Position numbers and translations under genes: made by a program. A stretch of 64,000 bases of DNA from Roseivivax marinus (GTDB lineage Bacteria; Pseudomonadota; Alphaproteobacteria; Rhodobacterales; Rhodobacteraceae), in NCBI RefSeq assembly GCF_900109705.1, contig NZ_FOAI01000015.1, forward strand, positions 1 through 64,000. Direction: 5' to 3'. Under the pieces are notes generated by a model. That model saw nothing but the letters and a program-made list of their open reading frames with translations, was not told where the DNA came from and ran no database searches. Each line of letters starts with the position of its first letter. Within the stretch, counting starts at the first letter, position 1. Shown here in pieces: positions 52,647-62,220 of the stretch.

Positions 52647-53138
52647 ATGAAGGCTCTCGACGCCATATCCGCCGCCATCGCGCGCGCGACCGCCTGGGTC
52701 GTGGCGATCCTGGCCACGATCATGCTGAGCGCGCTCGTGCTCCAGGTGTTCTCGCGCTACGTCCTGGGATCGGCTTTCTCGTGGACCGAGGAACTGGCGA
52801 TCATCCTCTTCGCATGGGTCGTCCTGCTGACCGCCACGATCGCGATCCGCGACGACGACCACGTTCGCCTCGACGCGGCGCTCGGTGCCCTGCCCGATCC
52901 CGCCCGTCGCGTCTGGCTGCGGGTCATCGCCGTCGGCATCCTGGGCTTCTGTATCCTCTTCGCGTGGTCCGGCGTCAGCTACGTCGACCGTACTCTGGGG
53001 CAGGTGACGGCGGCCATGCGCCTGCCGATCGAGTGCCTGCACCTCGCCGTGCCGGTCTCGGGCGTCATCGGCGCGCTGCACGCCTTCGTCCGCGTCTTCA
53101 TCCCCGTCGCGGATAGAACCGACGAGGCCCCGGCATGA
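52647..53138 (+). CDS. TRAP transporter small membrane subunit DctQ
   Basis: A 163-residue four-helix protein. Marks: VFSRYVLGSAFSWTEELAIILFAWVVLL (VFxRYV and WTEE are typical) and PIECLHLAVPVSGVIGALHAF. Its stop overlaps the DctM start as ATGA. Confidence 0.93.
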   Translation: MKALDAISAAIARATAWVVAILATIMLSALVLQVFSRYVLGSAFSWTEELAIILFAWVVLLTATIAIRDDDHVRLDAALGALPDPARRVWLRVIAVGILGFCILFAWSGVSYVDRTLGQVTAAMRLPIECLHLAVPVSGVIGALHAFVRVFIPVADRTDEAPA

Positions 53139-54418
53139 GCGCAACGGCCTGGATCATCCTGTCGGTCTTCTTCGGCGGCCTCGTGACCGGCGTGCCGGTC
53201 GCCTTCGCCATCGGCCTTTCGGCGGCCGTGGGTCTCTACGTCGCCGACTTCCCCTTCGTCGTGCTGGCCCAGCGGGTTCTGGCGGGCACGCAGGTTTTCT
53301 CGCTGCTGGCGATCCCCGGCTTCGTGCTGGCGGGCGAGCTGATGATGGCCGGCGGCCTGTCGCGGCGCCTGGTCAAGGTCGGCCAGGCGCTGGTGCAGCA
53401 CATCACCGGCGGGCTCGGCATGGTCACCGTGGTGTCGGCGACCTTCTTCGCCGCGATCTCGGGCTCGGCGCCCGCGACCACAGCGGCCATCGGCGGCATC
53501 ATGATCCCCGAGATGGAAAAACGCGGCTGGCGCCGCGACTTCTCGACCTCGCTCGCCACGGCATCCGGTCCCATCGGGCAGATGATCCCGCCGTCGATCC
53601 CGATGATCATCTGGGGCGTGATCGCGGAGGAATCGATCAGCCAGCTCTTCCTCGCGGGGATCATCCCCGGCCTCTTGATCGCCGTCGGCCTGATGATCTG
53701 GTGCTGGACCGTCGCCCGGCGCGAGGGCATCAACACCGACGCCCGCCGGAGCACCGCGTCCGAACTCGGCCGCGCGGTATGGGAGGGCAAGTGGTCGCTC
53801 GCCGCGCCGCTGGTGATCCTCGGCGGCATCTACGGCGGCGTCTTCACCCCCACCGAGGCCTCGGCCATCGGCGTCGCCTACGCGCTGATCGTGGGCGTCG
53901 GGATCCACCGCGAGATCAAGTTCCGCGACCTCGGCCCGATCATGGTCAAGTCCATGCGCACGGCCACCATCGTGTGCTTCATCATCGCGGTCGCCTCGGC
54001 CTTCGGCTGGCTCATCGCGATCGAGCAGATCCCCGGCACCATCGCCTCGGGCATCCTGTCGGTGTCGGACAACCCGGTGGTGATCCTGCTGCTGCTGAAC
54101 CTCGCCCTGCTGTTCATCGGGGCGGTGATGGACAACGTGGCCGCCATGATCATCCTCGGCGCGATCCTGACCTCCATCGGACAGAGCATCGGCCTCGACC
54201 CGATCCACCTCGGCGCCATCGTGGTCATCAACCTTGCCATCGGCATGGCCACCCCGCCCTTCGGCTACTCGCTGTTCGTGGGCTCGGCGGTGTCGGGCGT
54301 GCCGATCGAGAAGCTCGTCCGGACCCTGTGGCCGATGCTCGCCATCATGCTCGTGGTGCTGCTTCTGGTGACCTACGTGCCGGCGGTGACACTGGCGCTG
54401 CCCTCGCTCATCCGCTGA
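53135..54418 (+). CDS. TRAP transporter large membrane subunit DctM
   Basis: A 427-residue permease with about 12 helices. Conserved motifs: FSLLAIPGFVLAGELMMAGG, SATFFAAISGSAPATTAAIGGIMIPEME, SGPIGQMIPPSIPMIIWG and GMATPPFGYSLFVGSAVSGV. Completes the tripartite TRAP system driven by a sodium gradient. A hairpin at 54427-54447 (GGCCGGG/CCCGGCC) follows. Confidence 0.95.
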   Translation: MSATAWIILSVFFGGLVTGVPVAFAIGLSAAVGLYVADFPFVVLAQRVLAGTQVFSLLAIPGFVLAGELMMAGGLSRRLVKVGQALVQHITGGLGMVTVVSATFFAAISGSAPATTAAIGGIMIPEMEKRGWRRDFSTSLATASGPIGQMIPPSIPMIIWGVIAEESISQLFLAGIIPGLLIAVGLMIWCWTVARREGINTDARRSTASELGRAVWEGKWSLAAPLVILGGIYGGVFTPTEASAIGVAYALIVGVGIHREIKFRDLGPIMVKSMRTATIVCFIIAVASAFGWLIAIEQIPGTIASGILSVSDNPVVILLLLNLALLFIGAVMDNVAAMIILGAILTSIGQSIGLDPIHLGAIVVINLAIGMATPPFGYSLFVGSAVSGVPIEKLVRTLWPMLAIMLVVLLLVTYVPAVTLALPSLIR

Positions 54419-54594
54419 GCCGCCGCGGCCGGGGCACCGTCCCGGCCGGGCACCCGGCCACATCGTCGCGCAAACGTGAGCCGCCGCGCGCCCGCACGAA
54501 ACGGGCCTTCGCCTTCCATCCCGCGTCAGCATCGGCCAGAACTCTGCCACCCTGCCATAGGCCCGCCCCCATCCCGGGGGCCGAGGAGGCTGCC

Positions 54595-56076
54595 ATCCGC
54601 TTCGCGACCACCATCGCCCTGACGCTCGTTCTGTCCGCCGTTGGCCTGACCTACGAGATCGCCGCGGGCCGCGTCCTCGCTCCGTTCTTCGGGACCTCGC
54701 TGCTCACCTGGACGGCGGTCATCGCGACCGTGCTCGCCGGCTTCTCGCTGGGCAGCGCGCTCGGCGGCCTCGTCGCGGAACAGGAGCGGTCCGCCGCAGC
54801 GGCCCATGTCCGCCGCGCGCTCGTGGCGACGGCGGTACTCATGGCCCTGTCGCCCACGCTTCTCGGGGCGATCCACGCCCTCGGCGCGCGGGGCACCGGC
54901 GGGATGCTGGTCAGCGTGGTGCTGGCCTTCTTCCCCGCCTCGGTGTGCGTCACCATCCCGTCGCCCTTCCTCGCCAAGCTGGCGGTCGAGGCGCGCCCCG
55001 GCCACGAGGGATCGTCGCTGGGCCTCGTGCTGGCCGCCGGATCGGCGGGCGCGATCATGGGCTCGATCCTGTCGGGGTTCGTGGCGCTGCCCCTCATCGG
55101 ATCGACCGCGACCTTCGCCGTGTGCGGCGCGACGGCGCTGCTGTGCCTGCCCTTCGTGCGCGTGCGGCCCGAGAGCGGGACGGCCCCGGACGCTGCCGCC
55201 AACCTTCGCTCGGGCGCGGTGGTCGGGGCCACCGCCTTCGTCCTCCTGGCGGGCGTGGTCAGCGCCCCGGCGTGCCGCTACGAATCCGGTCTGTCCTGCC
55301 TGCACGTGGAACAGTCCGGCGCCGAGAAACGCCTGTTCTCGGACCGTACCATCCAGGCGGCGGAGCGGGTCGGCCCGGACGGCGCGCCTCTCGGGGACGA
55401 CTCCGAGCTCGCGCTGTCCTATGCAGAAGTGCTCTGGGCTTGGATGGACCGCGATCTCGGGCCCGCCCCGTCGGTCCTGTTCGTGGGTGGTGGCGGCTAC
55501 ACCCTGCCCACCCGCCTTCTCGCCGACCGACCCGAGGCCCGGGCCATCGCGGTCGAGATCGACCCGCTGGTGACGGAAGTGGTGCGCGACCACCTGCCCC
55601 GCGCCGCGTCGATGATCGAAGCCGAAGGCTACGACGCCGACGGCGGCGAGGCCGCAACCGACGGAAGGCTCGGGATGGTCCACGCCGACGGTCGCGTCTT
55701 CCTCAACGAAACGGAGCATAGCTTCGACGCGGCCGTGATGGACGCGTTTTCGTCCGACACGGTTCCGGCGCACCTCGTGACCGTCGAAACCTACGAACGC
55801 CTGCGCGAGATCGTCGACGGCCCGGTCTACGTGAACCTGATCGACAGGCCCGACGGCCCCCTGGCGCGCGGTGTCCACGCGATCCTGACCGAGGTGTATC
55901 CCCACGTCCGGGCGCTGCAAGGTCCGCTCAGCGTGCGCGGACGCGCCAATGTCATCCTCGCCGCGTCGCCCGAGCCCCTGGCGGAGCTCGCCTCCGCGCC
56001 GGAGGGTTACGCGCCCGTCACGATTTCGCCCGCGCGGGCATTCACCGATGATCGCGGGTGGGTCGGCCACCGGTAG
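54595..56076 (+). CDS. Membrane spermidine-synthase-like protein, apparent AUC start
   Basis: A 493-residue protein with six or seven N-terminal membrane helices (LTLVLSAVGLTYEIAAGRVL onward) and a C-terminal SAM-binding, spermidine-synthase-like domain: VLFVGGGGYTLPTRLLA, then AIAVEIDPLVTEVV and FDAAVMDAFSSDTVPAHLVT. No ATG, GTG or TTG precedes the first helix, but GAGGAGG stands 5 bases before an ATC at 54595, so AUC initiation is proposed; a base error is the alternative. Reaction unknown; the family is often called fused MFS/spermidine synthase. Single gene. Confidence 0.75.
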   Translation: MRFATTIALTLVLSAVGLTYEIAAGRVLAPFFGTSLLTWTAVIATVLAGFSLGSALGGLVAEQERSAAAAHVRRALVATAVLMALSPTLLGAIHALGARGTGGMLVSVVLAFFPASVCVTIPSPFLAKLAVEARPGHEGSSLGLVLAAGSAGAIMGSILSGFVALPLIGSTATFAVCGATALLCLPFVRVRPESGTAPDAAANLRSGAVVGATAFVLLAGVVSAPACRYESGLSCLHVEQSGAEKRLFSDRTIQAAERVGPDGAPLGDDSELALSYAEVLWAWMDRDLGPAPSVLFVGGGGYTLPTRLLADRPEARAIAVEIDPLVTEVVRDHLPRAASMIEAEGYDADGGEAATDGRLGMVHADGRVFLNETEHSFDAAVMDAFSSDTVPAHLVTVETYERLREIVDGPVYVNLIDRPDGPLARGVHAILTEVYPHVRALQGPLSVRGRANVILAASPEPLAELASAPEGYAPVTISPARAFTDDRGWVGHR

Positions 56077-56565
56077 GACACTCCGGACTGCATGACTGAA
56101 CCGGCTGCGCCGGGAAGATCGTCGGAAATCGGGCGATGGCGTCAATTCCCCCGCAGGCCGCGCGCCATTTTTCGCGATCCGTTTGGCTCTACCGGCGAGT
56201 CAGGCAGCCCCCGTGCCACAATCCGAATCGAACCTGTCGAAAATTGCACCTCGGAGTTGCGCCTCGCCCCGGAGGCTGCACGTTCCGGGTGCGATCCGGC
56301 CTTTAACTTCAAATAGATAATGCGGGCTTGCGAAAATTGAATACGTTAACTATTTTGCAAGAGCGCACTCGCGACTTTATGTCGTGCACGAAATAATCGA
56401 GCGTTATCAATCGCTGAATATCCCGCCATAAACCGCGGGTTGTGCGTCTCATTTCCGATCAACCCCGCCCCAATTTCCCCACAATCCGGACGGATTCAAA
56501 ACCATAAGTAAACAAATGGCTCCCCGAGAAGGAACGCACCTCAACCGCAACAGGATGCGTTAACC
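56077..56565. other. 489-bp AT-richer promoter region before the Roadblock/GTPase cluster
   Basis: No credible gene. From about 56300 the composition becomes clearly AT-richer, with TTAACT and ATAAGTAAAC tracts. An imperfect inverted repeat, TTGC(G)AAAAT and ATTTTGCAA, spans 56328-56360. The length and composition suggest an elaborate, regulated promoter for the cluster. Confidence 0.6.
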
Positions 56566-56922
56566 ATGTCGACCAACATCTCCGAGCTGAAGAACATCCA
56601 GGGTTTCATCGGCGCCTGCCTCGTGGACAGCGAGTCCGGCCTGATGCTCGCCAGCGAAACCAGCGCCCACAAGTTCGACCTCGAGGCCGCCGGTGCCGCC
56701 AACACCGAAGTCGTCCGCGCCAAGAATGCCGCGATGAAGGCCCTCGGCCTCGACGACGCGATCGAGGACATCCTCATCACCCTCGGCAGCCAGCTGCACC
56801 TGATCCGTCCGCTCGCCAACAATCCCAGCGTGTTCGTCTATGTTGCGCTCGAGCGCGCGAACTCGAACCTCGGCATGGCGCGCATCAAGGTCAAGAGCGT
56901 CGAAGGCACCCTCAAGATCTGA
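56566..56922 (+). CDS. Roadblock/LC7-domain protein
   Basis: A 118-residue single Roadblock/LC7 domain. Order: short helix ISELKNI, strand pair GFIGACLVDSESGLMLASE, long helix with VVRAKNAAMKAL, strands EDILITLGSQLHLIRPL and SVFVYVALER, then the final helix NSNLGMARIKVKSV. Such proteins (MglB, GvpR-like, LC7) dimerise and regulate or anchor P-loop GTPases. It is first in the GTPase cluster, with an AGGA site and a long promoter region. Two hairpins separate it from the next gene, so it may be made in excess. Confidence 0.88.
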   Translation: MSTNISELKNIQGFIGACLVDSESGLMLASETSAHKFDLEAAGAANTEVVRAKNAAMKALGLDDAIEDILITLGSQLHLIRPLANNPSVFVYVALERANSNLGMARIKVKSVEGTLKI

Positions 56923-56944
56923 TCCCGCCACGACGACGGGCGCA

Positions 56945-56991
56945 CCTCGCGGGCCCTCCGCGAGGCCGCGCACCCGGCGGCCAAAGCCGCC
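56945..56991 (+). other. Two hairpins after the Roadblock gene
   Basis: CCTCGCG/CGCGAGG (56945-56965) and GGCGGC/GCCGCC with a CAAA loop (56976-56991) in the 137-bp gap before the first dynamin-like gene. No T-run; probably partial termination or RNA processing. Confidence 0.5.
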
Positions 56992-57059
56992 CCGCCCCGG
57001 CGCGACCATCCCGTCCGGACGGTCCAGCCACGCGACACGACACCCAGGCACATTTCCCC

Positions 57060-59030
57060 ATGTCCGACACGAGCTCGATCCGCAAACGCCACCGCGAAGG
57101 TTTCCGCGATCTCAACGACTTCTGGCAGAGGCTCGACGAGCTAGAGCATGCCGTCGAAGAGATGGCAGACTGCGCGCTGGCCTTCGCCGAAGACCCGCTG
57201 GACCGCACGCTCGAGGCGATCCGCGCCTTCGAGCCCTCGGTCAGCATCATCGGCCAGGTCAAGGCCGGCAAGAGCACGCTGCTGAACGCATTGATCGGCG
57301 AAACCGACCTGCTGCCGTCGGACGTCAATCCGTGGACCTCGGTCATCACCGGGCTTCACCTGAATTCCCGCCACCGGCCGCGCGACACCCGTGCGCTGTT
57401 CCGCTTCTTCGACGCGCACGAATGGGACCGGCTGGTCGCCACCGGCGGGCGGCTCGGCGAGATGGCCGCCCGCTCGGGCTTCGAGGCCGAGGCCGAAAGC
57501 GTCCGGACCCAGGTCACCGAGATGCGGCAGACAACCGAGGACCGGCTGGGCGACGAGTTCGCCTCGCTCCTCGGGTCGAGCCATGCCTTCCCGGAAATCG
57601 ACAAGGACCTGATCGACCGCTACATCTGCTACGGCGATCCCGACGAGCTCGAAGAGGGGGCGACGGAAGGCGTCTACGCCGACCTAACGAAATCCGCCGA
57701 CCTCTATCTCGACCTGCCGGGCTATCCCAAGGGCCTGTGCCTGCGCGACACGCCCGGCGTCAACGACACCTTCATGATGCGCGAGCAGATCACGCTGAAC
57801 GCGATCAGCGAAAGCCGCGTCTGCGTCGTGGTGCTGTCGGCCCACCAGGCCCTGTCGACGATGGACGTGGCGCTTCTGCGGATCATCTGCAGCGTCGAGG
57901 CGCGCGAGGTGCTGATCTTCGTCAACCGCATCGACGAGTTGCCCGACCCCGAGGCCGAGACCGGACGCATCCGCGCCTCCATCGAGCGCACGCTGTCCCG
58001 TCTGGGCCTTGGTGACGGCATCGAGATTCTCTTCGGCAGCGGCTACTGGGCGAATTGCGCCCTCGGCGACGTCGGCGCCATGATGACGGCGAGCCGCGCC
58101 GCGCTGGCCAGCCTGCACGGCGGCGACACCGAAGACCTGCAAGAGCTGCGCGCCCGCGCCCTCGAATCCTCGGGCGTTGCGGCACTGCACCGCGCCATCG
58201 CGCGCCGCATCGTGGAGGGCCCGGGCGAGGCGTTCATCGCCGACACCCAGAAGGAAATCGACGCGATCATCGAGATGACCGAGGCGGTCGAGTCGGTGGC
58301 CGGCGGCACGGGTGGCTCCGCCGCAAGGCCCGGGATCGGCATGGCCGAACTGGCCGCGCGCATCGACGAGGTTCGCGGCGAGACGCTCGAAGCCTTCGAC
58401 GAGAACGTCTCGGGCATCCGCGACGCGCTGCGCGAGCGGCTCGGCCGCGCGCAGGAGACGTTCGTGGCCTCCGCGCTTGACGCGCTCGGCGCGCACGTCA
58501 GGACCTTCGGCGCTGTGGATGCCTGGACGCACGATCCCGCGAACCTGCGGATGATGATGAAGACCGCCTTCGCCTCGGCCTGCGCGCGCCTCCGCCGCGA
58601 AGGCGAGGCCGCCTTCGACAACGTGCTCGACGGGATGCACGACGTGCTGCAATCGGATCTGGGCGTCATGCGCGAGACCCGCTCGATCGAGTTCCCCGAA
58701 CAGCCCCAGCACAAGGCGCCCACGGTCCTGGCGCGCACGCTGACGCTGGACCTCGAGGCGCCGTGGTGGCGTCGGTTCTGGAAGTTCGGCGCCAAGAAAG
58801 CCGCAGAGGCGCGCTACCGCGAGCTCATCCTCGCCGAGACCACGCCGCTGGTCGAGGAGCTGGTCACCGACTTCTTCGATCCCGCCGCGGCCCGCACCCG
58901 TGACATCGTCGAGGTGTTCCTCGCAGAGCAGGGCAAGTTCGCAGAGGCCATCCTCGAATGCGTGCTGGAACCCGGCGCGGCCGAGCCCCGCGCCAAGGGC
59001 GCCGGCGTCCTGCCGAGGTTGAGCGCATGA
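57060..59030 (+). CDS. Dynamin-like GTPase 1
   Basis: A 656-residue large GTPase. G1 is GQVKAGKST (65-73), G2-like LPSDVNPWTSV (85-95), G3 DTPGVND (230-236) and G4 NRID (289-292). The G1-G3 gap is wide, as in bacterial dynamin-like proteins. An N-terminal helical pair (20-60) precedes the domain. After 390 the chain is helical (stalk-like) and carries the Trp/Arg motif WWRRFW at 569-574 inside a helical hairpin, suited to membrane contact. The start has only a weak ribosome site. Its stop overlaps the next gene (ATGA). Probable role: GTP-driven membrane remodelling with its paralogue downstream. Confidence 0.85.
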   Translation: MSDTSSIRKRHREGFRDLNDFWQRLDELEHAVEEMADCALAFAEDPLDRTLEAIRAFEPSVSIIGQVKAGKSTLLNALIGETDLLPSDVNPWTSVITGLHLNSRHRPRDTRALFRFFDAHEWDRLVATGGRLGEMAARSGFEAEAESVRTQVTEMRQTTEDRLGDEFASLLGSSHAFPEIDKDLIDRYICYGDPDELEEGATEGVYADLTKSADLYLDLPGYPKGLCLRDTPGVNDTFMMREQITLNAISESRVCVVVLSAHQALSTMDVALLRIICSVEAREVLIFVNRIDELPDPEAETGRIRASIERTLSRLGLGDGIEILFGSGYWANCALGDVGAMMTASRAALASLHGGDTEDLQELRARALESSGVAALHRAIARRIVEGPGEAFIADTQKEIDAIIEMTEAVESVAGGTGGSAARPGIGMAELAARIDEVRGETLEAFDENVSGIRDALRERLGRAQETFVASALDALGAHVRTFGAVDAWTHDPANLRMMMKTAFASACARLRREGEAAFDNVLDGMHDVLQSDLGVMRETRSIEFPEQPQHKAPTVLARTLTLDLEAPWWRRFWKFGAKKAAEARYRELILAETTPLVEELVTDFFDPAAARTRDIVEVFLAEQGKFAEAILECVLEPGAAEPRAKGAGVLPRLSA

Positions 59031-60079
59031 GCACCGCCCGTCGCAGCACCCGCCCGCCCGCGGCAACGCGAAGCGCGCGCCGGCCACGCCTGCTCATCGC
59101 CGGCGAGTTCAGCGCCGGCAAGACGCGGCTGATCAACGGCCTTCTCGGCGGCGCCGTTCTGCCCTCCAACGTCACCGCGACGCACCTGCCCCCGGTCTGG
59201 CTGGTGGGCGGCGGCAGCGCGCGGATGGCGGTGGACCTCTCCGGAGAGGCGCGCGCCATCGAGGCGCTCGATGGCATCGACGTCGCCGCCACGCACCATT
59301 GCGTGCTGTCGCACCACGCCGACTGCCTGGCGCGGCTCGACCTGATCGACACGCCGGGCAGTTCGGACCCGAACATGACCGCCGAAAGCTGGGAGCGGAT
59401 GCTGCCGTTGGCCGACGCAGTTGTCTGGTGCACCAACGCCACCCAGGCCTGGCGTCAGAGCGAAAAGGCCGTGTGGCAGGACATGCCCGAGGCCCTGCGC
59501 GCCAATGCCACGCTGCTGGTGACCCACGCCGACCGCCTGCCCGATCGCCGCGCCGCCGACCGCGTTCTGCGCCGGGTGCAGCGCGAGGCCGGACCGTTCT
59601 TCGCGCACATCCTGCTGGCCTCGCTGATCGAGCCCGAGGACCTCGCACGCATCGGCGACCACCTTGGCCGCCTTGCCGAGGGCCTCGACGCCCTGCCCGG
59701 CCGCGCGGACAAACTGACCGCGGAGCTTGCCGCGCAGCCCGTCGCCCGGCCCCACGGGTCCGAGGCCGCGCCTGTCGCTCCGCCGCGTCGCGTTGCTCCG
59801 GCGGAGACTGCGCGTCCGACCCGCCCCATGCGCCCCGGCCGGTCGAACGTGGTGCGGCTGCCGCTGGCCCCGTCGGGCGACCGGCCCGCCGATCTGCGCG
59901 CGCTCTGGTCCGCGATGATCGAGGACATCGACAGGACGGATGCCACTGCCGTGCTCGCCTGCGTCGAGCGTCTCATCGACAGCCTCGAGACCGGCGAGCG
60001 CCTTCCCGGCGCCACCGCGCGTCCCGAACCGACCGCCACCGAGCCGCGTCCCGTCACCGCCGCACGTGAAGAGGAATAG
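59027..60079 (+). CDS. Small P-loop GTPase-like protein A
   Basis: A 350-residue protein with GTPase motifs G1 GEFSAGKT (26-33), G3 DTPG (108-111) and a G4-like THAD (166-169) in place of NKxD. The segment QAWRQSEK (140-147) is shared with the fourth GTPase of the cluster. After about 235 there is a Pro/Ala/Arg-rich disordered stretch, then a helical segment (about 292-330) and a second disordered tail. Begins within the stop of dynamin-like gene 1 and lies 4 bases before gene 2. Likely a partner or regulator of the dynamin-like proteins. Confidence 0.8.
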   Translation: MSTARRSTRPPAATRSARRPRLLIAGEFSAGKTRLINGLLGGAVLPSNVTATHLPPVWLVGGGSARMAVDLSGEARAIEALDGIDVAATHHCVLSHHADCLARLDLIDTPGSSDPNMTAESWERMLPLADAVVWCTNATQAWRQSEKAVWQDMPEALRANATLLVTHADRLPDRRAADRVLRRVQREAGPFFAHILLASLIEPEDLARIGDHLGRLAEGLDALPGRADKLTAELAAQPVARPHGSEAAPVAPPRRVAPAETARPTRPMRPGRSNVVRLPLAPSGDRPADLRALWSAMIEDIDRTDATAVLACVERLIDSLETGERLPGATARPEPTATEPRPVTAAREEE

Positions 60080-60083
60080 CCCC

Positions 60084-62204
60084 ATGAAGATCGCCCCCCG
60101 GCAGCGGCAGGAGCTAGATTTCCTGCGCGAGACCCTCGACGCGCTCGACGGCGCGGTGGACCGCAAGACCCGCGCCAACTTCCGCGAGATCCGCGAACGG
60201 CTCGACGCCTGGGCCGCCCGCGTCGCGGTCATCGGGCAGGTGAAGGCTGGCAAGTCCACCTTCCTCAACGCCTTTCTCAACATGCACGACTTCCTGCCTT
60301 CGGACGTGAACCCGTGGACGTCGGTCGTGACCAACATGCGGATCAACCTGCCCTCCGATCCGGCCTTGGGCGCGCGGTTCGAGTTCTTCGACGAAAGCGA
60401 CTGGGCCGAGATCATCGACGGCGGCTCGCGCATCCGCAAGCTGACCGAGCAGTTGCTGCCGGGCTTCGACACCGAGGTGCTCAAGCGCCAGAGCGAGGAA
60501 ATGCGCGACCGCGCGCAGGCCCGTCTCGGGCGCCACTACCACGCGCTTCTGGGCAGCGCACACGATTACGACTTCCTCACGGCGGACCTGCTGCAGCGCT
60601 ACGTCTGCGCCGGCCCCGGCTCGGACGCGGGCCTCGACCGGCAATCGCTCGGACGCTACGCCGCGCTCACCAAGGTCGCCAACACCTACATGCGGAACCC
60701 CGAGTTCCAGGTGCCGACCATCGTCACCGACACGCCGGGCGTGAACGACCCGTTCCTCGTGCGCGACGAGTTCACCTGCCGCAGCCTCGACAAGTCCGAC
60801 GTGTTCGTCGTCGTCCTCTCGGCGCACCAGCCGCTGACCGACGTGGACATCGCGCTGATCCGCATCCTCGCGCGGCAGGACTCCAAGGACGTCGTCATCT
60901 TCGTGAACCGCATCGACGAGCTCGAGGATTTCGCGCATTCGGTGCCGCGGGTGGTCGAGGACGTCTCGCGCCGTCTGTCCCGCGCGATCCCGGGCATCAC
61001 CTTCAACATCCGAGCGGGCAGCGCCTACCTCGCCGACCTGACGCTGAGCGACGACCCCGACGCCGAGGCCGAGCGCGCGGCCGCCGACACCCCCGAGCTG
61101 GCCGAGTATCTCCGCGCCACCTATGGCCGTGTGCCCGAGAACCGGCTTGACCGGCTCTACCTCGCCTCCGGCATGGACGACGCCAAGGCCGTGTTGTCGT
61201 CGGTGATCGACAACGGCGTCGGCTGCAATCAGCTTGCCCAGATCGCCGAGGACATCCGCGCCGAGATCAACGGCACCCAGTTCGTCATCCGCCGCGAGCG
61301 CGACTCGCTGCAGATGCAGGTCGAGAGCATCGGCAAGGACGTGGCCGAGCAGGCCGTGGGAGAACTGGAGACCGAGATCGAGGCGATCCGCCAGATCCTC
61401 GCCCGGCTCGAGAAGATCGTCGAGACCGCCGACACCCAGATGGACAAGGTGCTTGGCAAGGCTTGGTCCGGGCTCGAGGGCCGGCTGATGTCGCGGATCG
61501 ACAGCTTCGTCGGCGACCAGCGCCCGGTCTTCGAGGAACGGCTGTTCCGCTCCGAGATCGCCAAGGGCCCGGCCCGCGCGCTGGAGATCGACATCGCACC
61601 GCTCCAGGCCGAGATCGAGACCGAGGTGGTCGGGAGCTACGACAAGTGCCGCGCCGCCGCCGACGTGATCCTGGACAACTGCATCCACTCCTGCCGGCAG
61701 ACCATCGCCGACCGGTTCGAGGACCCGACCGAGAACATCCGCCTTCAGGACCTGCCCTATGAGCAGTTCAACTCCACCCTGACGCTCGCCAAGAAGTCGC
61801 TGCGGGTCGAGATGATCGCCGATCGCGGGTGGGCCTTCTGGCGGCGGCCCGCGCTCAATGTCGAGAAGTCGATCGCCGCGCTCAAGACGCTCGCGGGCGA
61901 GGAGATGCGCCCCCCGGTCGAGAAGATCCTCACCGCCTTCAACGAGGCGATCACCGAACGCGCCACCGCCGGCAATGGCCGCATCCGCGTGATGCTGCGG
62001 ATGATCGAGGCCAGCCTCGCCGAGCGCACGCACCGGCTCAAGAAGGACAAGGCCGAGCTGCAGCAGATCGCCGGGGACCCCGAGATCCAGCGCCGCATGG
62101 TGATGCGCCTGCAAAGCCAGATGGAGGTGCTGGAGCGCCGCCTTCTCGATCTCTCCGCGCTCGACGGTTCGCTCGCGCGCGCGGACCTCTCCAAGGCAGC
62201 CTGA
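60084..62204 (+). CDS. Dynamin-like GTPase 2
   Basis: A 706-residue paralogue of dynamin-like GTPase 1. G1 is GQVKAGKST (51-59), LPSDVNPWTSV (71-81) is identical to protein 1, G3 is DTPGVND (216-222) and G4 NRID (275-278). Long helices from 385 to 470 and 495-545 form a stalk-like region. A Trp/Arg motif WAFWRR (583-588) lies in the equivalent place to WWRRFW. A C-terminal coiled coil (about 645-695) is extra. AGAGGAA precedes the ATG. Two different dynamin-like chains side by side suggest a heteromeric assembly. Confidence 0.87.
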   Translation: MKIAPRQRQELDFLRETLDALDGAVDRKTRANFREIRERLDAWAARVAVIGQVKAGKSTFLNAFLNMHDFLPSDVNPWTSVVTNMRINLPSDPALGARFEFFDESDWAEIIDGGSRIRKLTEQLLPGFDTEVLKRQSEEMRDRAQARLGRHYHALLGSAHDYDFLTADLLQRYVCAGPGSDAGLDRQSLGRYAALTKVANTYMRNPEFQVPTIVTDTPGVNDPFLVRDEFTCRSLDKSDVFVVVLSAHQPLTDVDIALIRILARQDSKDVVIFVNRIDELEDFAHSVPRVVEDVSRRLSRAIPGITFNIRAGSAYLADLTLSDDPDAEAERAAADTPELAEYLRATYGRVPENRLDRLYLASGMDDAKAVLSSVIDNGVGCNQLAQIAEDIRAEINGTQFVIRRERDSLQMQVESIGKDVAEQAVGELETEIEAIRQILARLEKIVETADTQMDKVLGKAWSGLEGRLMSRIDSFVGDQRPVFEERLFRSEIAKGPARALEIDIAPLQAEIETEVVGSYDKCRAAADVILDNCIHSCRQTIADRFEDPTENIRLQDLPYEQFNSTLTLAKKSLRVEMIADRGWAFWRRPALNVEKSIAALKTLAGEEMRPPVEKILTAFNEAITERATAGNGRIRVMLRMIEASLAERTHRLKKDKAELQQIAGDPEIQRRMVMRLQSQMEVLERRLLDLSALDGSLARADLSKAA

Positions 62205-62220
62205 GGACCGAAGACCGATC

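Noticed and set aside
56092-56316. 74-codon open frame in the promoter region of the Roadblock cluster
   Set aside because: No ribosome site and unlikely composition; the region looks regulatory.
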